A DNA stretch of 64,000 nucleotides from Prunus persica (Eukaryota; Streptophyta; Magnoliopsida; Rosales; Rosaceae), in assembly GCF_000346465.2 (NCBI RefSeq), contig NC_034012.1, forward strand, positions 7,587,689 through 7,651,688. Direction: 5' to 3'. The translations under genes and the position numbers were made by a program. Of the stretch, positions 1 through 11,904 are shown piece by piece; positions within the stretch are counted from its first letter, which is position 1; every line of letters begins with the position of its first letter. A model generated the notes under the pieces. The model was not told the DNA's origin and made no database searches. It was given only the letters and a program-made list of their open reading frames with translations.

Positions 1-432
1 TTCTTCATTCATGTTTCCATTAATGAAGAATCTGAAATTCCACAGCAGAAATATACCTTGGCTTAACTCGATTTCATGCACATTATTCATCAAACATGCA
101 TGTGCTGCATCTTCTGGATCATTTACATTGGCGGTGAGTTATGATTTTGAACATGGCTGCGACTGCTGCTGAGAAAACCCGAAGTACATAATTTCCAAGC
201 TGCCATGTGCATCAACTGTCCAAACAAATTAATATAATTATTAAGAGATAACTAAAATTATTTTATTAATTATTATGCTATATATAGTTTGATTAATGTA
301 ATGTAAGGCCTGCAGGTGCTGCAGGCTCATCATAAGCTGTAAGGCCGGCATTTATTTTCATATATTTATATCTGCAGCAGCTTCATATATAATTAGGTTG
401 ACAATATATATATATATATATATACATACAGA

Positions 433-567
433 AATTCTTCTATGCGGACATCCAGACGTTATTATCGTGCGGACGTTATGTATTTTTTACTACCCCTCCA
501 TACTTTCATGTCTGTTTACAATAACATCCGCACGATAATAACATGCGGATATCCGAATAAGAAAATA
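433..567. mobile_element. Hairpin MITE, copy 1 (long inverted repeat)
   Basis: The left arm (about 435-480) and right arm (about 519-564) are near-perfect reverse complements over roughly 45 bp and share the core CCGCACGATAATAAC; the loop is about 40 bp. The arms sit in TA-rich sequence, with a (TA)n run just upstream at about 408-424. A related fragment lies at about 2946-2995. This is the structure of a non-autonomous foldback or MITE-type DNA transposon. The target duplication is not clear because the flanks are TA-rich, so the superfamily is not assigned. The 75-codon frame across it is not a gene. Confidence 0.7.
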
Positions 568-2939
568 TTTATATATAAGAAGTCCTTGGTGATGAATTGG
601 CCAATTCAAGAATTGAACTGTTTGGCTATAAGCTCTTGTTTTTGCATGTTTAAATTAAAGAAGGTATGAACACATTGGACTACGAATCATTGAGTCAAAT
701 CATGAACTCCAAGGCCATCGAATGGTGGGCGCTTGGCCAACTTTCTTGGAAGTTAAGATATAATTATCAAACATTTCATTTTAATTCATATATTTTTGGG
801 ACACACATATCTTAATTCAAGTAATTAACTAATTTTTATTTCGTTTCCTTAAATGTGAACTTTTCTATATATGTGCTCGTATGATTGATTGGATAAGCAT
901 ATTATCCATGTATCTATCCATTTGGTTTATTAATTCTAAGTTTTTTTTTTAATTTTTCTGAGAAATTCTGAGATTGGATTTATAATTCAGCTAAAATACA
1001 GTCACTAGCTACAAAGGACAAATACAATTAGTTTGAAGAGCGCTAATTGAAATTTTTTTTCTTTAACTATTTAAAACGTGTCAAAGGCCTAAGGAAAGGG
1101 AGGACATGAATCAAACTAAATCCTAAACACTTAAGCTTAAATCCTAAATTTCCTTTTTTGTCCACACTTACAATATCAAGACATAAATTTTTTAAAAAAA
1201 TAAAGTATAATTTATGTGGGAGTAATGCCATTATGTCACTAGGCAACAAAGTCACTAATTACTATCCAACATATGATATGTCTTCACCGCTACTTTTATT
1301 TCGGTGCCTTATTGTGGCCGCAAAGGCATTTGTGTTAGTCACACTTATTTTTCCTTGGATTCTATAAGGATAAGTGGTGAAAGTTTTTTCTATTGAGTCC
1401 AAAATAGTAATTTAAATTATTTAATCAAAGTATGGATAATAAGTTATAAGGGGGTCTCATTATGTACTCCTTCTCTAGAACGAAAACATAAAGAGAAAAA
1501 TAATATATTAAATAAATGTATGATGACTTTTTTTGACGTATCACGCATCAACGATTGGTATAATGTCCGACATGTCGAAGAATTACGTCCCGAAGGTAAA
1601 TGTATGATTTTTCCTATACAACATGTGAACTTCTCTAAACGTCAAGGGGGGAAAAAATTGCTGATCGAAGGCCTATAAGATCTCATTTCTCGTCAATATT
1701 GTCAGCATATACCTATAGCTCTAGGCTTAGGCAATGTATATCCATGCATGTGACCCGTATCACAAGCAGCTTCCATCACATTTGACATTTCTCCCCAATC
1801 GACTTCTGTTGTACGTACGGATTGATGAGATTTTGCCATTTTCACGGATCATAGAGCTCATCCTTTTCCATAAACAATTCAAAATATTCCACAGAACCCC
1901 AGAAATATACCTTCATGATTACAAAGAAGAACGTGCATTACAAGTTCTTGAACCCCAAATGTGCATGCCATGTGCCTCTGGGGGGCCTCAAATTAAGGGC
2001 ATGCATAAATTTTCAATTCTTTTTTTCTTTTCAAATCTTGGACTAATAATTAGGTTATGTAATATTTTCAGAGAGTTCAAACCCAGAAGAACAAATCACA
2101 AGTTGTTTCACACTGGCACGCGTATAGTATCTCTCTTCTAACATGATTCTTGGTATTTTTTTTAAAGATCTTCATGATGACCCATTTGAAAATAGAATTC
2201 AATTATTTTTTCTATTTCTTAATGGGGAGTGATGAAGATTGGAGAAAAATAATATATTTCTATAAACACATTAACTGTCACAAAATTCCCATTCTAGCCA
2301 ATCATGAACTCCACGTCGAAACCTATGTTTTTAATTTTATTTATAAGCTCATGTAGCTGGCAACACAAGTCAAGTACGTACTTGAATAGGCTGGCATAAA
2401 TGGGTTCTGTCTTAAAATAATAAGCTGTAAAGCCCTCTCCACCATCTCCACGGCTCCAGCTTTTTATTATTCCCTTTGTAAAATGTCTGGTAGCCTGGTA
2501 CGGTTTTGTTCCTTTTTCGTTTTGGATTACCTTACAATAAGCCTTAATGAGAGGCAGGCAGCAACCCGACTTCACACTCTAATGAATTAACAACTCTCTA
2601 AACCAACATTAGCCAAAGGCGATGTTATATAATGCAAAAGTGTACTTATGATACGCTCACGCCAAATTTATTGATCACCGAATAATGATATCGGTGTACA
2701 TGTTAATATATCTTATATATCCGTTATATATTTGAGATAAATGATCTCTTGCTAAACTTATACTACGTGATTTGTGGATTTGAATCACGAATTTTGGCAA
2801 GAATTATTAGTGTATATGTCTGGCTTTCTTTGTATATACAAATGCAGTAAGCGTGCAAGAACTATTTTCCCTATTGGGTTTGATTAATCATGTAAGGGGA
2901 GATCAAATTAGCATAACCCTAGTTGGTAAAAAGCCTTCT

Positions 2940-2996
2940 CTCTGTTTACAATGAAATCCGCATAATAATAACTTACGGACATTCGGATGAGAGAAT
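2940..2996. mobile_element. Partial copy of the same MITE family
   Basis: This stretch carries TGTTTACAAT, ATCCGCA, ATAATAAC, CGGACAT and CGGAT in the same order as the right arm of the element at 433-567. Only one arm is recognisable, so it is a truncated or decayed copy. Confidence 0.5.
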
Positions 2997-3260
2997 TATA
3001 TATATATATGCATTAGTTAATCAAAATTAAAGTATATAAATATACTCAGCTTATTCTCTAAAATTCTACTTGAGTATAACAATCTGGGATTCGAAAAAGA
3101 TAAGGATTTGCAGAGGAGAGATCAGCAACAATCCTAAATGATATTATTCTTTTTCACTTTTATATACCCTTTACTTGTTTGGTTTCACACTTGAAATTTC
3201 TCCAAGTGTTACGTGTAAAGACCACAGCTCTTGACATATAGAACATCAGTCAGTCTAAGG

Positions 3261-3291
<31 letters not shown>

Positions 3292-3974
3292 CTGTCGTTA
3301 GTGATTGAACTTAATTAAGGATAAACTTAAACTAATTCATAATTAAGAAAGATAATTACAAAACAAATCCAATCAATGGTGTCAAAACTACGTCCTTGTG
3401 ACGCCTCCAAAGTATTGCTTGCTTAAGGCCAGCATGCAGGCCCCCGTCCTTCACTTCACATGATGATCAGTTTTGCAATTGCCACCATATATATTTGGTA
3501 CCTTATCTTTTTGCAATTACTTATTGTCCATTTCTGCTTGTTTTCTTTTTAAGCCGGATCGAATTTTGGGTCCACAATTAATCCAATTTCACTTGATTTA
3601 CTCCTTAATCAATCAAAATTTGCTTAATTATTATTATTCTTCTTCTTCACAGTCCACACATATATATTATACATATTAATGTTCAAAATTGAAATACTTT
3701 TCTTGTGGGGTCTTAAACCAAAATATTCTCCCACCACTCATTTTCCATGATTTCTTGTTTGAGACCACCTTAGCCTACTCATATGTCATTACATATATTT
3801 TACACTCATCAGAATCTGATTTCTGGGATTTTATTTTATTTTTTATTTGTATATACAATTGATATTCTATTTTAAATTAATCAAAACTATATGGAGAGGG
3901 ATTCGAACTCGGATAAAGAGTGGGGAGCACATCCTCCCCGAAAAAAAAATAGTCTCATGCACCATTCAAAGCAA

Positions 3975-4168
3975 TGGAGCATTTTTGCTTACCACTTTAC
4001 CTCAAGGTATACCCTCACCATCTTTCTCAACATTTGACACGTATTTATTGACATAATCATGATTGTATAAATACAAAGTAAAGAGTTAACTATGGTTATG
4101 CCAAGGGACATGTGTCAAGTGTTGAAAAGGGTACACCTTGGATTAAAGTGGTGAGCAAAAATATTTCC
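3975..4168. mobile_element. Mutator-like MITE with 10-bp target duplication
   Basis: The terminal arms (about 3978-4055 and 4085-4165) are reverse complements over about 75-80 bp with some mismatches; the left starts TGGAGCATTTTTGCTTACCA and the right ends TGGTGAGCAAAAATATTTCC. The element is bounded by the direct repeat TTCAAAGCAA at 3965-3974 and 4169-4178. A 9-10 bp target duplication with long terminal inverted repeats is typical of Mutator-like elements. No coding capacity is present, so it must have moved in trans. Confidence 0.8.
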
Positions 4169-7051
4169 TTCAAAGCAAAACCATGTTTGGCAATTGCCCC
4201 AAAAATGATATCATGTACATTTTTAATGCAGGCAGATTTAATCAACCAGTCCCTAATTGTATGTATTAATTAGGAATTAATGCCAAACACATCCATATAG
4301 CAAGTGCTCAAGTCCTGAACTTTCGACACGTGTTAATTAGAGACAGCAAAGTAGATACACAAACACAGAAAACGAAATGGTACGTAGAATCATGTGGACC
4401 AAGTTAACGGTTGTTCATGTTTAATTTTTGGCCCGGCACAATTCAATTGCTTTGGAGCTTCACGACATAAACTGCCTCCTTTGAGTAACTGCCCTTGCAT
4501 TTTGTGTACTTCTTGTCCATTGGAACTAATTTTTCTATTAATGAGCTACTTAGCTATAATTAGTGCTTTATGTATAATCACTAGGGTTAAAACTTTCTTG
4601 TCTATGCCTAATGCAATGTATGAGTCCGAGGCTTGACTGAATTGTACATGCATTTTTCTTTAATCAATAGAAAAATGAAATTTGAACTTGAGATATCTGT
4701 CAAATTTAAGAAGAGAAGTACTAATAAATTCAGAGTTCGATAGTAACACACACGAAACTAATCCCTCAAACACTCATTTTTATCCTTATTTTAGGGGTGA
4801 AGGTGTTACTAGATGAAAGAAAGACCATGCATGGAATTGGTAATCACCGAGCTTTGTAGCATAGTAATAATGTCCTTTACTCTAATTAAAGAAAGGTAGG
4901 TAGACTTTGTATTTTCCGTTCTTGATTGCGCTCAAATTAAGATTTTTTTTTGCCATGGCAAAACAATACATACTTACAAAGTCTAACTAACGGCGTTAAC
5001 ATATAATGTGGACAACTTTATTTGGTTTGAGGTGGTTCCCGATCTTATTTAGGATGTTATATTGTGTGATTTTTTGAGTCAGGGTCAGACATTTTATCCC
5101 CCTGTTATAATTCATTATTTTGTCAATAAAGTTTCCCTCATTCCATAAAGGTTCTCTCAAAAAAAATATAATTACACTTGATTTTTATCTAAAGTTAAAA
5201 TCCAAAATAATCAATCCCATGATATATACTTAGGTATAAACATGACTGATGACATATATGTATCACCTACTCAAGATAAAATTTGAAGTAATATTGGCAC
5301 ATTTGTTTGAAAAGACTAAGAAAAAACTCACCTACCCAGAAACCTTTGACAAGTTTTAGAGACAAAACCGAAGCATCTTTGACAAGTTTCAGTAATGTAT
5401 TCTTGCATGGTAAGCTTTGCTCGAAGTTTCCTCTCCAAAATCAATCTACATTTCAACTAATCCGAGAGACCAAGAGCCTAGCTCTAGCCTCTAGCTATGT
5501 AATCAAATGTTACTAATTAAGCTTAAAAATGTTACTAATTAAGTGACCGTACATATTTAGCAATTTCATTAGCGAACTCAAATTGGAATATTGTAGCCCC
5601 AAAAACAAGAGCAAGAGCAATATACTAGTATGCAGACCTACCGGATGAGGATTTACCTAATCATATTAGGTGGCAAATGTGTTAAGCTATTAATCATGGT
5701 GTCTATGCTTTAGGTGGACAATGCATGCCTTGATTTGTGTATATAGACTTATCTAATTTGGACTCTCTACATCGTTGGTGGGTTGAATGAGATTGTTTTG
5801 ACAGTTTCTTATAATCATTTGTGTTAGGTGAGATTAACTGCCGGATTATGTGCATGTTCATGTACATGTTTGGCCATATGGTTGGTAAATGTACTCTTTC
5901 TTCTTTTCCTCTCACACATTCTTGCATCGGAGAAACTCGAGGCACACACTCTTGCATCGGAGAAAAACTTAATTGCACCGACTGATCAAACAACTATGTT
6001 TACATACAACTCTGTTATAGATAAGTTTTTCTCCTGATACGATGCGATGTCATAGGACACAACTTTGCTTGACACCTAATTTATATTTCACCCTAAAACA
6101 AAAATATAAATCATTGAAGCCAAAAACAAAAATATATTAATGTACACCCTTTCTTTTAATTTTTGTGCAAACCAGAAGGTGCTTTGTGCTTCTACAGCCA
6201 GCCAGGCTTGAGCTACCACCGTCAAAACTCAAAACAGCATATCACCATGATCTCATAAGCCACCGAAACCATCATCCCCGCGAAATTGACCAAAACACCC
6301 TCACCAGAAATCTAGACAAACAAAGTTATGGCCCTACCCAAAGAGCCACCGAAGATCGCGTAAATTACGTGACAGAGACAAATCCAACCCGGTCATATCG
6401 TGTCAGAGATTTTTCCAGATCCGTTGCGGACGTTACAACCCCCCAAAATTAATAGAGTCCCAGTTCTGTAATTTAGTACCAACATCATGTCCGGCTTCCA
6501 CTGCCGCCCTGGAAATTACACCAAAACTCACTGCCGTGCCCGTTTGGCTTCCGGGAAAATGCAAAATGTATCAAACGGAAAACAAACCAATCAAAACCCC
6601 CAAAAACGCTTGAATCTCAAAAATCATCGTCCATTTCCATAAATTAAACAGAGACAATCATCCCTCTTGAAAATTGGCACTCACGGAACCCCAATTTTAG
6701 TGTTACGTGATTTTCTTCACCGTTTCTCCCCAGGTTTCCCGGGAAACAAACAGGAAGAAGAAAGAAAATAAGTCGAGAAAGAAGCAACACAAATATTAGG
6801 ACAAAAAAGTACAAGTATTTTCCGTTTTTGCCATGACTGTAATTCAATTATACAGAGAGACCAGCACTAGCATTTCTAGGCACACTCTAAAGCCTGAGTA
6901 GTATTCTTTCCCTTTACAACACCGAAAAAAAAAACAAAAAAACTTTTTTTTTTAGGACCTTGCAACTGCTCTTTACTCTTTTGCTTCGCTTCGATCGAAA
7001 ACGCCACCGTATTTACAAAAAAGGCCAAAACATTTCCCTAAATTTCCGAAT

Positions 7052-7471
7052 CTACCAGGATCTCAGGTCGTCGGAGATCGAGCTCAGGAGGTCGTGCAGG
7101 TCACGAGACGGGGGCTGCCCGAGGCGGAGAGCCTCCAGCACGCGCTCGAAGACGATCACGTGACAAGGGATCCGGAGCACGCCCTTCTGCTCGTAGCCGT
7201 ACTCCTGAGCCGACTTGTTCAGGAGCTCGACGAAGACCGGGTGGTTCAGCAGCTCGGCGTGAACCACGAACCGCTCCATCTCGTCGCCAACATAGACCGG
7301 CACGTGTCCCTCTGGAACCACCGGTTCGCCGGCGGAGGACCTGCGGCGGCGGAGCTTCACCCGAAACGACTCGCTTCGGCGTGGGCGGGACGACGCCGTG
7401 TCGGCGGAGCGCAGGAGGCAGTACTGCGACGAGTCGGCGACGCGGGAGAGCCTTCTGATCAACTGCTTCAT
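7052..7471 (-). CDS. SAUR-family auxin-responsive protein
   Basis: Intronless frame encoding 139 aa, typical of the SAUR (small auxin up RNA) family. The N-terminus is basic (MKQLIRRLSRVAD), followed by an Arg/Ser-rich linker. The SAUR domain spans about residues 50-117 and carries the hallmark blocks VPEGHVPVYVGDE, ERFVVHAELLNHPVF, AQEYGYEQKGVLRIPC and a final hydrophobic helix. SAUR proteins of the group studied in Arabidopsis inhibit PP2C.D phosphatases and so promote plasma-membrane proton pumping and cell expansion; that role is inferred from the family. The gene is markedly GC-rich compared with its surroundings, which produces several long overlapping frames on both strands that are not genes. 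The ATG follows a short CT-rich leader and matches the usual SAUR start. It is a single gene here, not part of a cluster. Confidence 0.93.
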   Translation of the reverse strand: MKQLIRRLSRVADSSQYCLLRSADTASSRPRRSESFRVKLRRRRSSAGEPVVPEGHVPVYVGDEMERFVVHAELLNHPVFVELLNKSAQEYGYEQKGVLRIPCHVIVFERVLEALRLGQPPSRDLHDLLSSISDDLRSW

Positions 7472-7584
7472 GATGATGGTGATGATGTGTACGGACTGTG
7501 CGAGGAGCCGAAGAGAGAAGTTTTTTTAGAGAGAGAAGAAGAGATGATGGAGTGGTGGTGGGTGTGAGAGGTGTGAGGGGAGAA

Positions 7585-7627
7585 GTGGAATATATAAAGG
7601 GCAGGAGAGGGAATAAAGAAAGGAGAG

Positions 7628-7666
<39 letters not shown>

Positions 7667-7747
7667 ATGTGAGACATGGAAAGGTGATGATGAGAGAAGG
7701 TTGGGAGGTACAATTAGGCGTACTTGGCAGGTACAATAAGTGAGACA
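7585..7747 (-). promoter_or_regulatory. SAUR promoter: TATA box, CT repeat and two TGTCTC auxin-response motifs
   Basis: Read on the minus strand, a TTTATATATTCC TATA box lies at about 7588-7599, roughly 120 bp upstream of the SAUR start codon, giving an expected 5' leader of about 90 nt. Upstream of it a (CT)n tract occupies about 7629-7662. Two GAGACA hexamers on the plus strand at 7671-7676 and 7742-7747 read TGTCTC towards the gene, the canonical core bound by auxin response factors. Position and orientation suit an auxin-inducible SAUR promoter; the motif match is seen, its activity is inferred. Confidence 0.65.
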
Positions 7748-10700
7748 GGCTTTTCTTTTTTCTCTTTATTTTATTTTCCTTCTTAGTCTTAATTAAACTC
7801 AATTAAAATATCATGCATCTCTCTTTATTTCTTGATTAGAGAACTGTAGATTAATGTAGTTTTCTTTTTTGGTTTTAATTGCGTATTAATAGGGCACCAT
7901 CATTAGCAGGTAAGACTTGATGTTTGGCATTCATATTTGATCTGATTTTTCTAAAAACTTGAGTACGAAAAAGAATGCTGCTATTCTACTATGATATCAT
8001 ACTCTTAATCCAACCATATCTTTGTCTATGCATACTCAAAAACTGTTATGAATTTTCTCATAAGTTACATTATAGTGCAATAATTCTTGGAATGTTATAA
8101 TGTTGCCCATGCGCAACACAAATTTTTTTAAATTGCGGATACTAAATTGTATGACGTGAAAGTATTTGTTTAATTGATAAAAATTTCGTGTGACGCCACT
8201 GAAATACTCCATCGTCTGACAATAATAATGTGGGACCTGCTATTTGTTTCTAGATATTGAATTGTTTCTGTGAGAATTCAACACGAGAAGCAAAGTCATT
8301 TATGCGAGAAATCGGCATGGAGAAGCAAAATACTTTTTTTCGAGCAATCGGTGTGGAAAGTCTGCACATTGAGTTGTCAATTTCACAAAATTTTCTCAAT
8401 ATTTCTTACAAATAAATCCATTTAAAAGATAAATCAATCGTGAACAACTATACATTAATTGGCACATATGAATAAAAAAATTTAACGAATGTATATTTTC
8501 CCTTTAAATTTTGGGTGTTATTTAAGCAATGTTTGGTAGTAAAAACATTCCCTTTATCCTTTGTTTGTTTTGTTTTACTTCTTGGTTGTTTACTATTTAT
8601 CTTTCTCAATGGGGGTTAGAACCGTAATTAAACAATGGATTAAGGCAAATCTAGGGCGCAGATCGATGCCTTGATTGATGCACAAACAAGTTGCTATTGA
8701 GACTTTTGCATGCTCCAATCATTTGGTGCCACAAATAGAAACCTAGATAAATAAATAAAAACATTCCAAAACATTTCACAAGAAATCAAACTCTCACGGG
8801 ATGATTTTATGGCATGTTTGCCATTTGCACAAACAGATGAGAACCAAACAAAAGTCGAAGACTGCCTGAAAGTTGACACGATAAAAGTATCGCATTGCCT
8901 TTTTTTCCCAATTTTTTGGTCAGATTTTTTCTTTAATTGTTTTTGGAAACCGATCCTAGATTTTGGTAGAAACTTCTTGGATTTACTTATGTCATAATTT
9001 CTTTATTTTTCTTTTATAAAAAAAAGAAAAAAGAAAAAAAAGTGATTTTGTCATAAACTTCTTGCATTTTAGTAAAATATGATATATCCTCTTATTTGCA
9101 CTCGAGTTCGATTCCCCTCTCCGTTCCGTATACAGTAGTTAGAATATCGCTTTGTTTATATATAACAAAAACAACAATTCATTCTACCTTATCATGTAAC
9201 TCCAATATGGCAACTCTCATGTAGAGATGAGAAAAGTAGGTCTACTTATGCTGCAATTTTATGATTATTCAACTATTGCTTCCTCTACTTTACCGGGATG
9301 GCTTAATATAAAATGGAAAACGCGAGCAAGTGGAAATTACATTTTATAATATCTGAGTTTAAGTTAAGATAATACTTAGCTAGTCCATGTCATGATGCAA
9401 CATCTCTATAGTCTTTAGTGACTACTTCGCAATTGCATGTGTGAACTTTGCAATAGCTAATATAACTATATTTGAAATGTACGGCAAACCCTCCTAAAAT
9501 TTTAGTTGGGTCAAATAAACTTATTAGTCCATTCAAATGAAATAAAATTGTATAATTCAGTTGATTTCTCAATGGAAGTTTCTATAAAGGACACTTGGAG
9601 AAAGAGGCATATTTGCTTATTTGCCTCAAAACTCGTCCCCTCCTAAAAACACCTATACAATTAAACCAAGAGGTGTTACTTTACTAACCCAACAAGTTAC
9701 TTTATTTAATCAAAAACAATTTTGGTGTTTTCGTGAAAAAAAAAAATCAAGTTACTGTAATGTACAGGAATAGAAATCAAATACAGATGCAAGATGACGG
9801 ACACTTTGTTTAAGTCAATCGACTTAACTCGCATCTATCATTTTGATTTAGAATCACATTTCATATTATATATATCAAGAATTTTATGTATAAAGCTAGT
9901 AAAACGGTAAAAATAACGGGCCAAAAAAGGGGGACAAAGTGAGAATCAAAAGCGCTGGTAAAGGAGTTGGGCAAAACAGCGAAGCGAAAACGAAGCGAGC
10001 GCAATTAGCGGTTTCCGGATGGGTCGTCTTTCCGTAGTCCGTTGCAGGTACAGTTCCGTGACTCTGATTCACGCTTTTAAGCATTTTTGTCCTTTGCTTC
10101 TTTTTCTTACGTGTCACTTTTTCACTCCCTCCACCCGGGCTCCGCTCCGGTTGTATCAACGCGCCAATAGAATATCGCCGCTGGTTGGATGTGCTCGCTG
10201 CGGTCGTGCGTTGCGTGTGGCCGTGTGGTCCGCTTTATAAAGCCCGGATAAAAAGTGGCGATTTATGTGTTCGTCTTTTTCGGGATAAAGTATTGTATTG
10301 TGTTTAAAGGTTTAAAAAGGTGCATTATATAAAACATTTGTTTGGATTGATTTTTTTTTTTTGTGGGGGAATCAGAGCAACTTGGCACCAGAAAAATTGT
10401 GAAAGAATCCCCACAAAGATAGTCCCATGTATGTCACATTTCGATTGCCAGTCTTGTCACGTCAGTGGGTAAAGGCTGGTTTACCAGAATATTGTTGGTG
10501 TAATATCTAAGCAAAGATTTGGATAATTTGATAATTTTGCTAAGGTGAATTTCCCTCCCACGCCATGTTACCTGTCACAAATTATCCACATGCGTGTTGA
10601 TTATAAATTTGTAGCATATATCACGTCTAATTTGATGATGCAAACTTAGTTCATTGAACTTCTCTCAAGACAAATTTCTTAATCTCAATTAATTAAATTT

Positions 10701-10764
10701 TTTGACATGTTTTGATAAGTAGTTCTTCTTTTAAACGAATGTATATTCTTAATTAAAGAACGAA

Positions 10765-10864
10765 TTGTCGATATGGTATTGATAACATGTCGATATCATT
10801 TTCAATAACTGTCAACAACAAAACGTATCGACATGTTATCGATACATTATAGCAATATCGATAC
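10765..10864. repeat. Inverted repeat (hairpin) rich in TCGATA
   Basis: GTATTGATAACATGTCGATA at 10776-10795 is the reverse complement, with one mismatch, of TATCGACATGTTATCGATAC at 10826-10845, with a 30-nt loop. Outer blocks TTGTCGATAT and ATATCGATACAA extend the symmetry imperfectly. It may be a MITE remnant; no target duplication was found. Confidence 0.55.
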
Positions 10865-11536
10865 AATTTTGTCTTTCATTAACACATAGTGTTGATATCC
10901 AAAACTGGATTCAACTTAAAAGGAGTGAAGTGTGGTTTCTTCAGCAAGTGATGGGAAGGTGTGGACCATTGGTAGTAATGCCTTCAGCATGTAAGCGAAT
11001 CCGCAAAAGGTGAACAAAAGAAACAACCATCCAGATCTTGGCACTGGTGTGGTATCTGCTGAATGCTCTATGATATTTAAGTCAGTGGAGTATAAGGTAA
11101 AATGTGATTTTTGCCCAACTTTTCTACTTTTACAGGCAAAAATGAAGTGGATGTTTGCCCAACTTTTGATGTGGGACTTTGGCCAAGTCATTGTGGTGAT
11201 GACACGTCTCAAGATTTAGGTTATGCGAGCTTGGTCTTTGGTAAGTGTCTTCGGCATGTTGTTGTTTAATTGGAGAAGGATGTCCTTTCGGTACCTTTGG
11301 TCAAGGGCGGAAGTAGAAATTTATCTAGGAGTAGCTTGAATATTTTAATTTGAACGTATTTCTCCATCCTCAAATTTAGATTAATCGTAAAAGATTTATG
11401 TACTTTAAGTAGCTTTATGGAGAAATAGGGTAAAAATTACATGTTGTAGTGGTGTAAAGCTAGTGGATATAATCCAATTTATTCGGATATGGATATAGTA
11501 CCTCCCTGAATCGAAAATCAGAATTTGTGAGATTCA

Positions 11537-11904
11537 CTACGGTGAGTTTGGATAAGGGAAATAAACTTGGAATTTTGACAATACTTAGACTTTCTAAATT
11601 GACATGAACCAATTGCCGTGTTTGGATAAAAAAAACATCGAAATTTAGAAATTCAGCGTGGGAAAAAACATGGAATTTGGAGATCATAAATCCCAACTTT
11701 AAATTCTATCTAAAAGTCGTCATTTTAAAAATTCCAAGAGAGATTGAGTTTTTTAAAAAGATAACTTTACAAATAAAGGTTAAATTCCGTGTTTTAAATC
11801 CGTCACCCAAATAAGAAACTTTACAAATTCTAGAATATTAATTTCCATCATTTAAGAAATTCTTTGTACTTTTAAATTTTCTCATCCAAACGCACTGTAA
11901 AATC
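11537..11904. mobile_element. hAT-like MITE with 8-bp target duplication
   Basis: The left end carries GGTGAGTTTGGATAAG and the right end carries CTCATCCAAACGCACTGT, which are imperfect reverse complements (GTGMGTTTGGATRAG). The direct repeat GAGATTCA occurs at 11529-11536 and 11905-11912, immediately outside. The 8-bp duplication fits the hAT superfamily. The interior is AT-rich with no reading frame. The exact ends depend on accepting this 8-bp repeat. Confidence 0.6.

Larger units (their letters stand above)
1..7040. other. Gene-poor intergenic region upstream of the SAUR locus
   Basis: No reading frame here has plausible plant protein composition, splice structure or a recognisable domain. 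It holds the two related hairpin MITE copies, the MITE at 3975-4168, an (AT)n microsatellite at about 3259-3288, and a 28-bp tandem duplication at about 5925-5970 (TTGCATCGGAGAAA twice). The part from about 6160 to 7050 is less AT-rich and lies downstream of the minus-strand SAUR gene; its first part may include that gene's 3' UTR. I see nothing else supportable. Confidence 0.6.

Noticed and set aside
1734..2141. 135-codon plus-strand frame
   Set aside because: Composition looks random for AT-rich plant DNA; no domain, no conserved-looking blocks.
6165..6452. 95-codon plus-strand frame
   Set aside because: No recognisable domain, biased composition and no supporting promoter or splice context; the region reads as non-coding flank.
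7094..7802. Long frames on both strands overlapping the SAUR gene (157 and 233 codons)
   Set aside because: They are shadows produced by the GC-rich SAUR sequence and the GA/CT repeat; composition is low-complexity and no family features appear.
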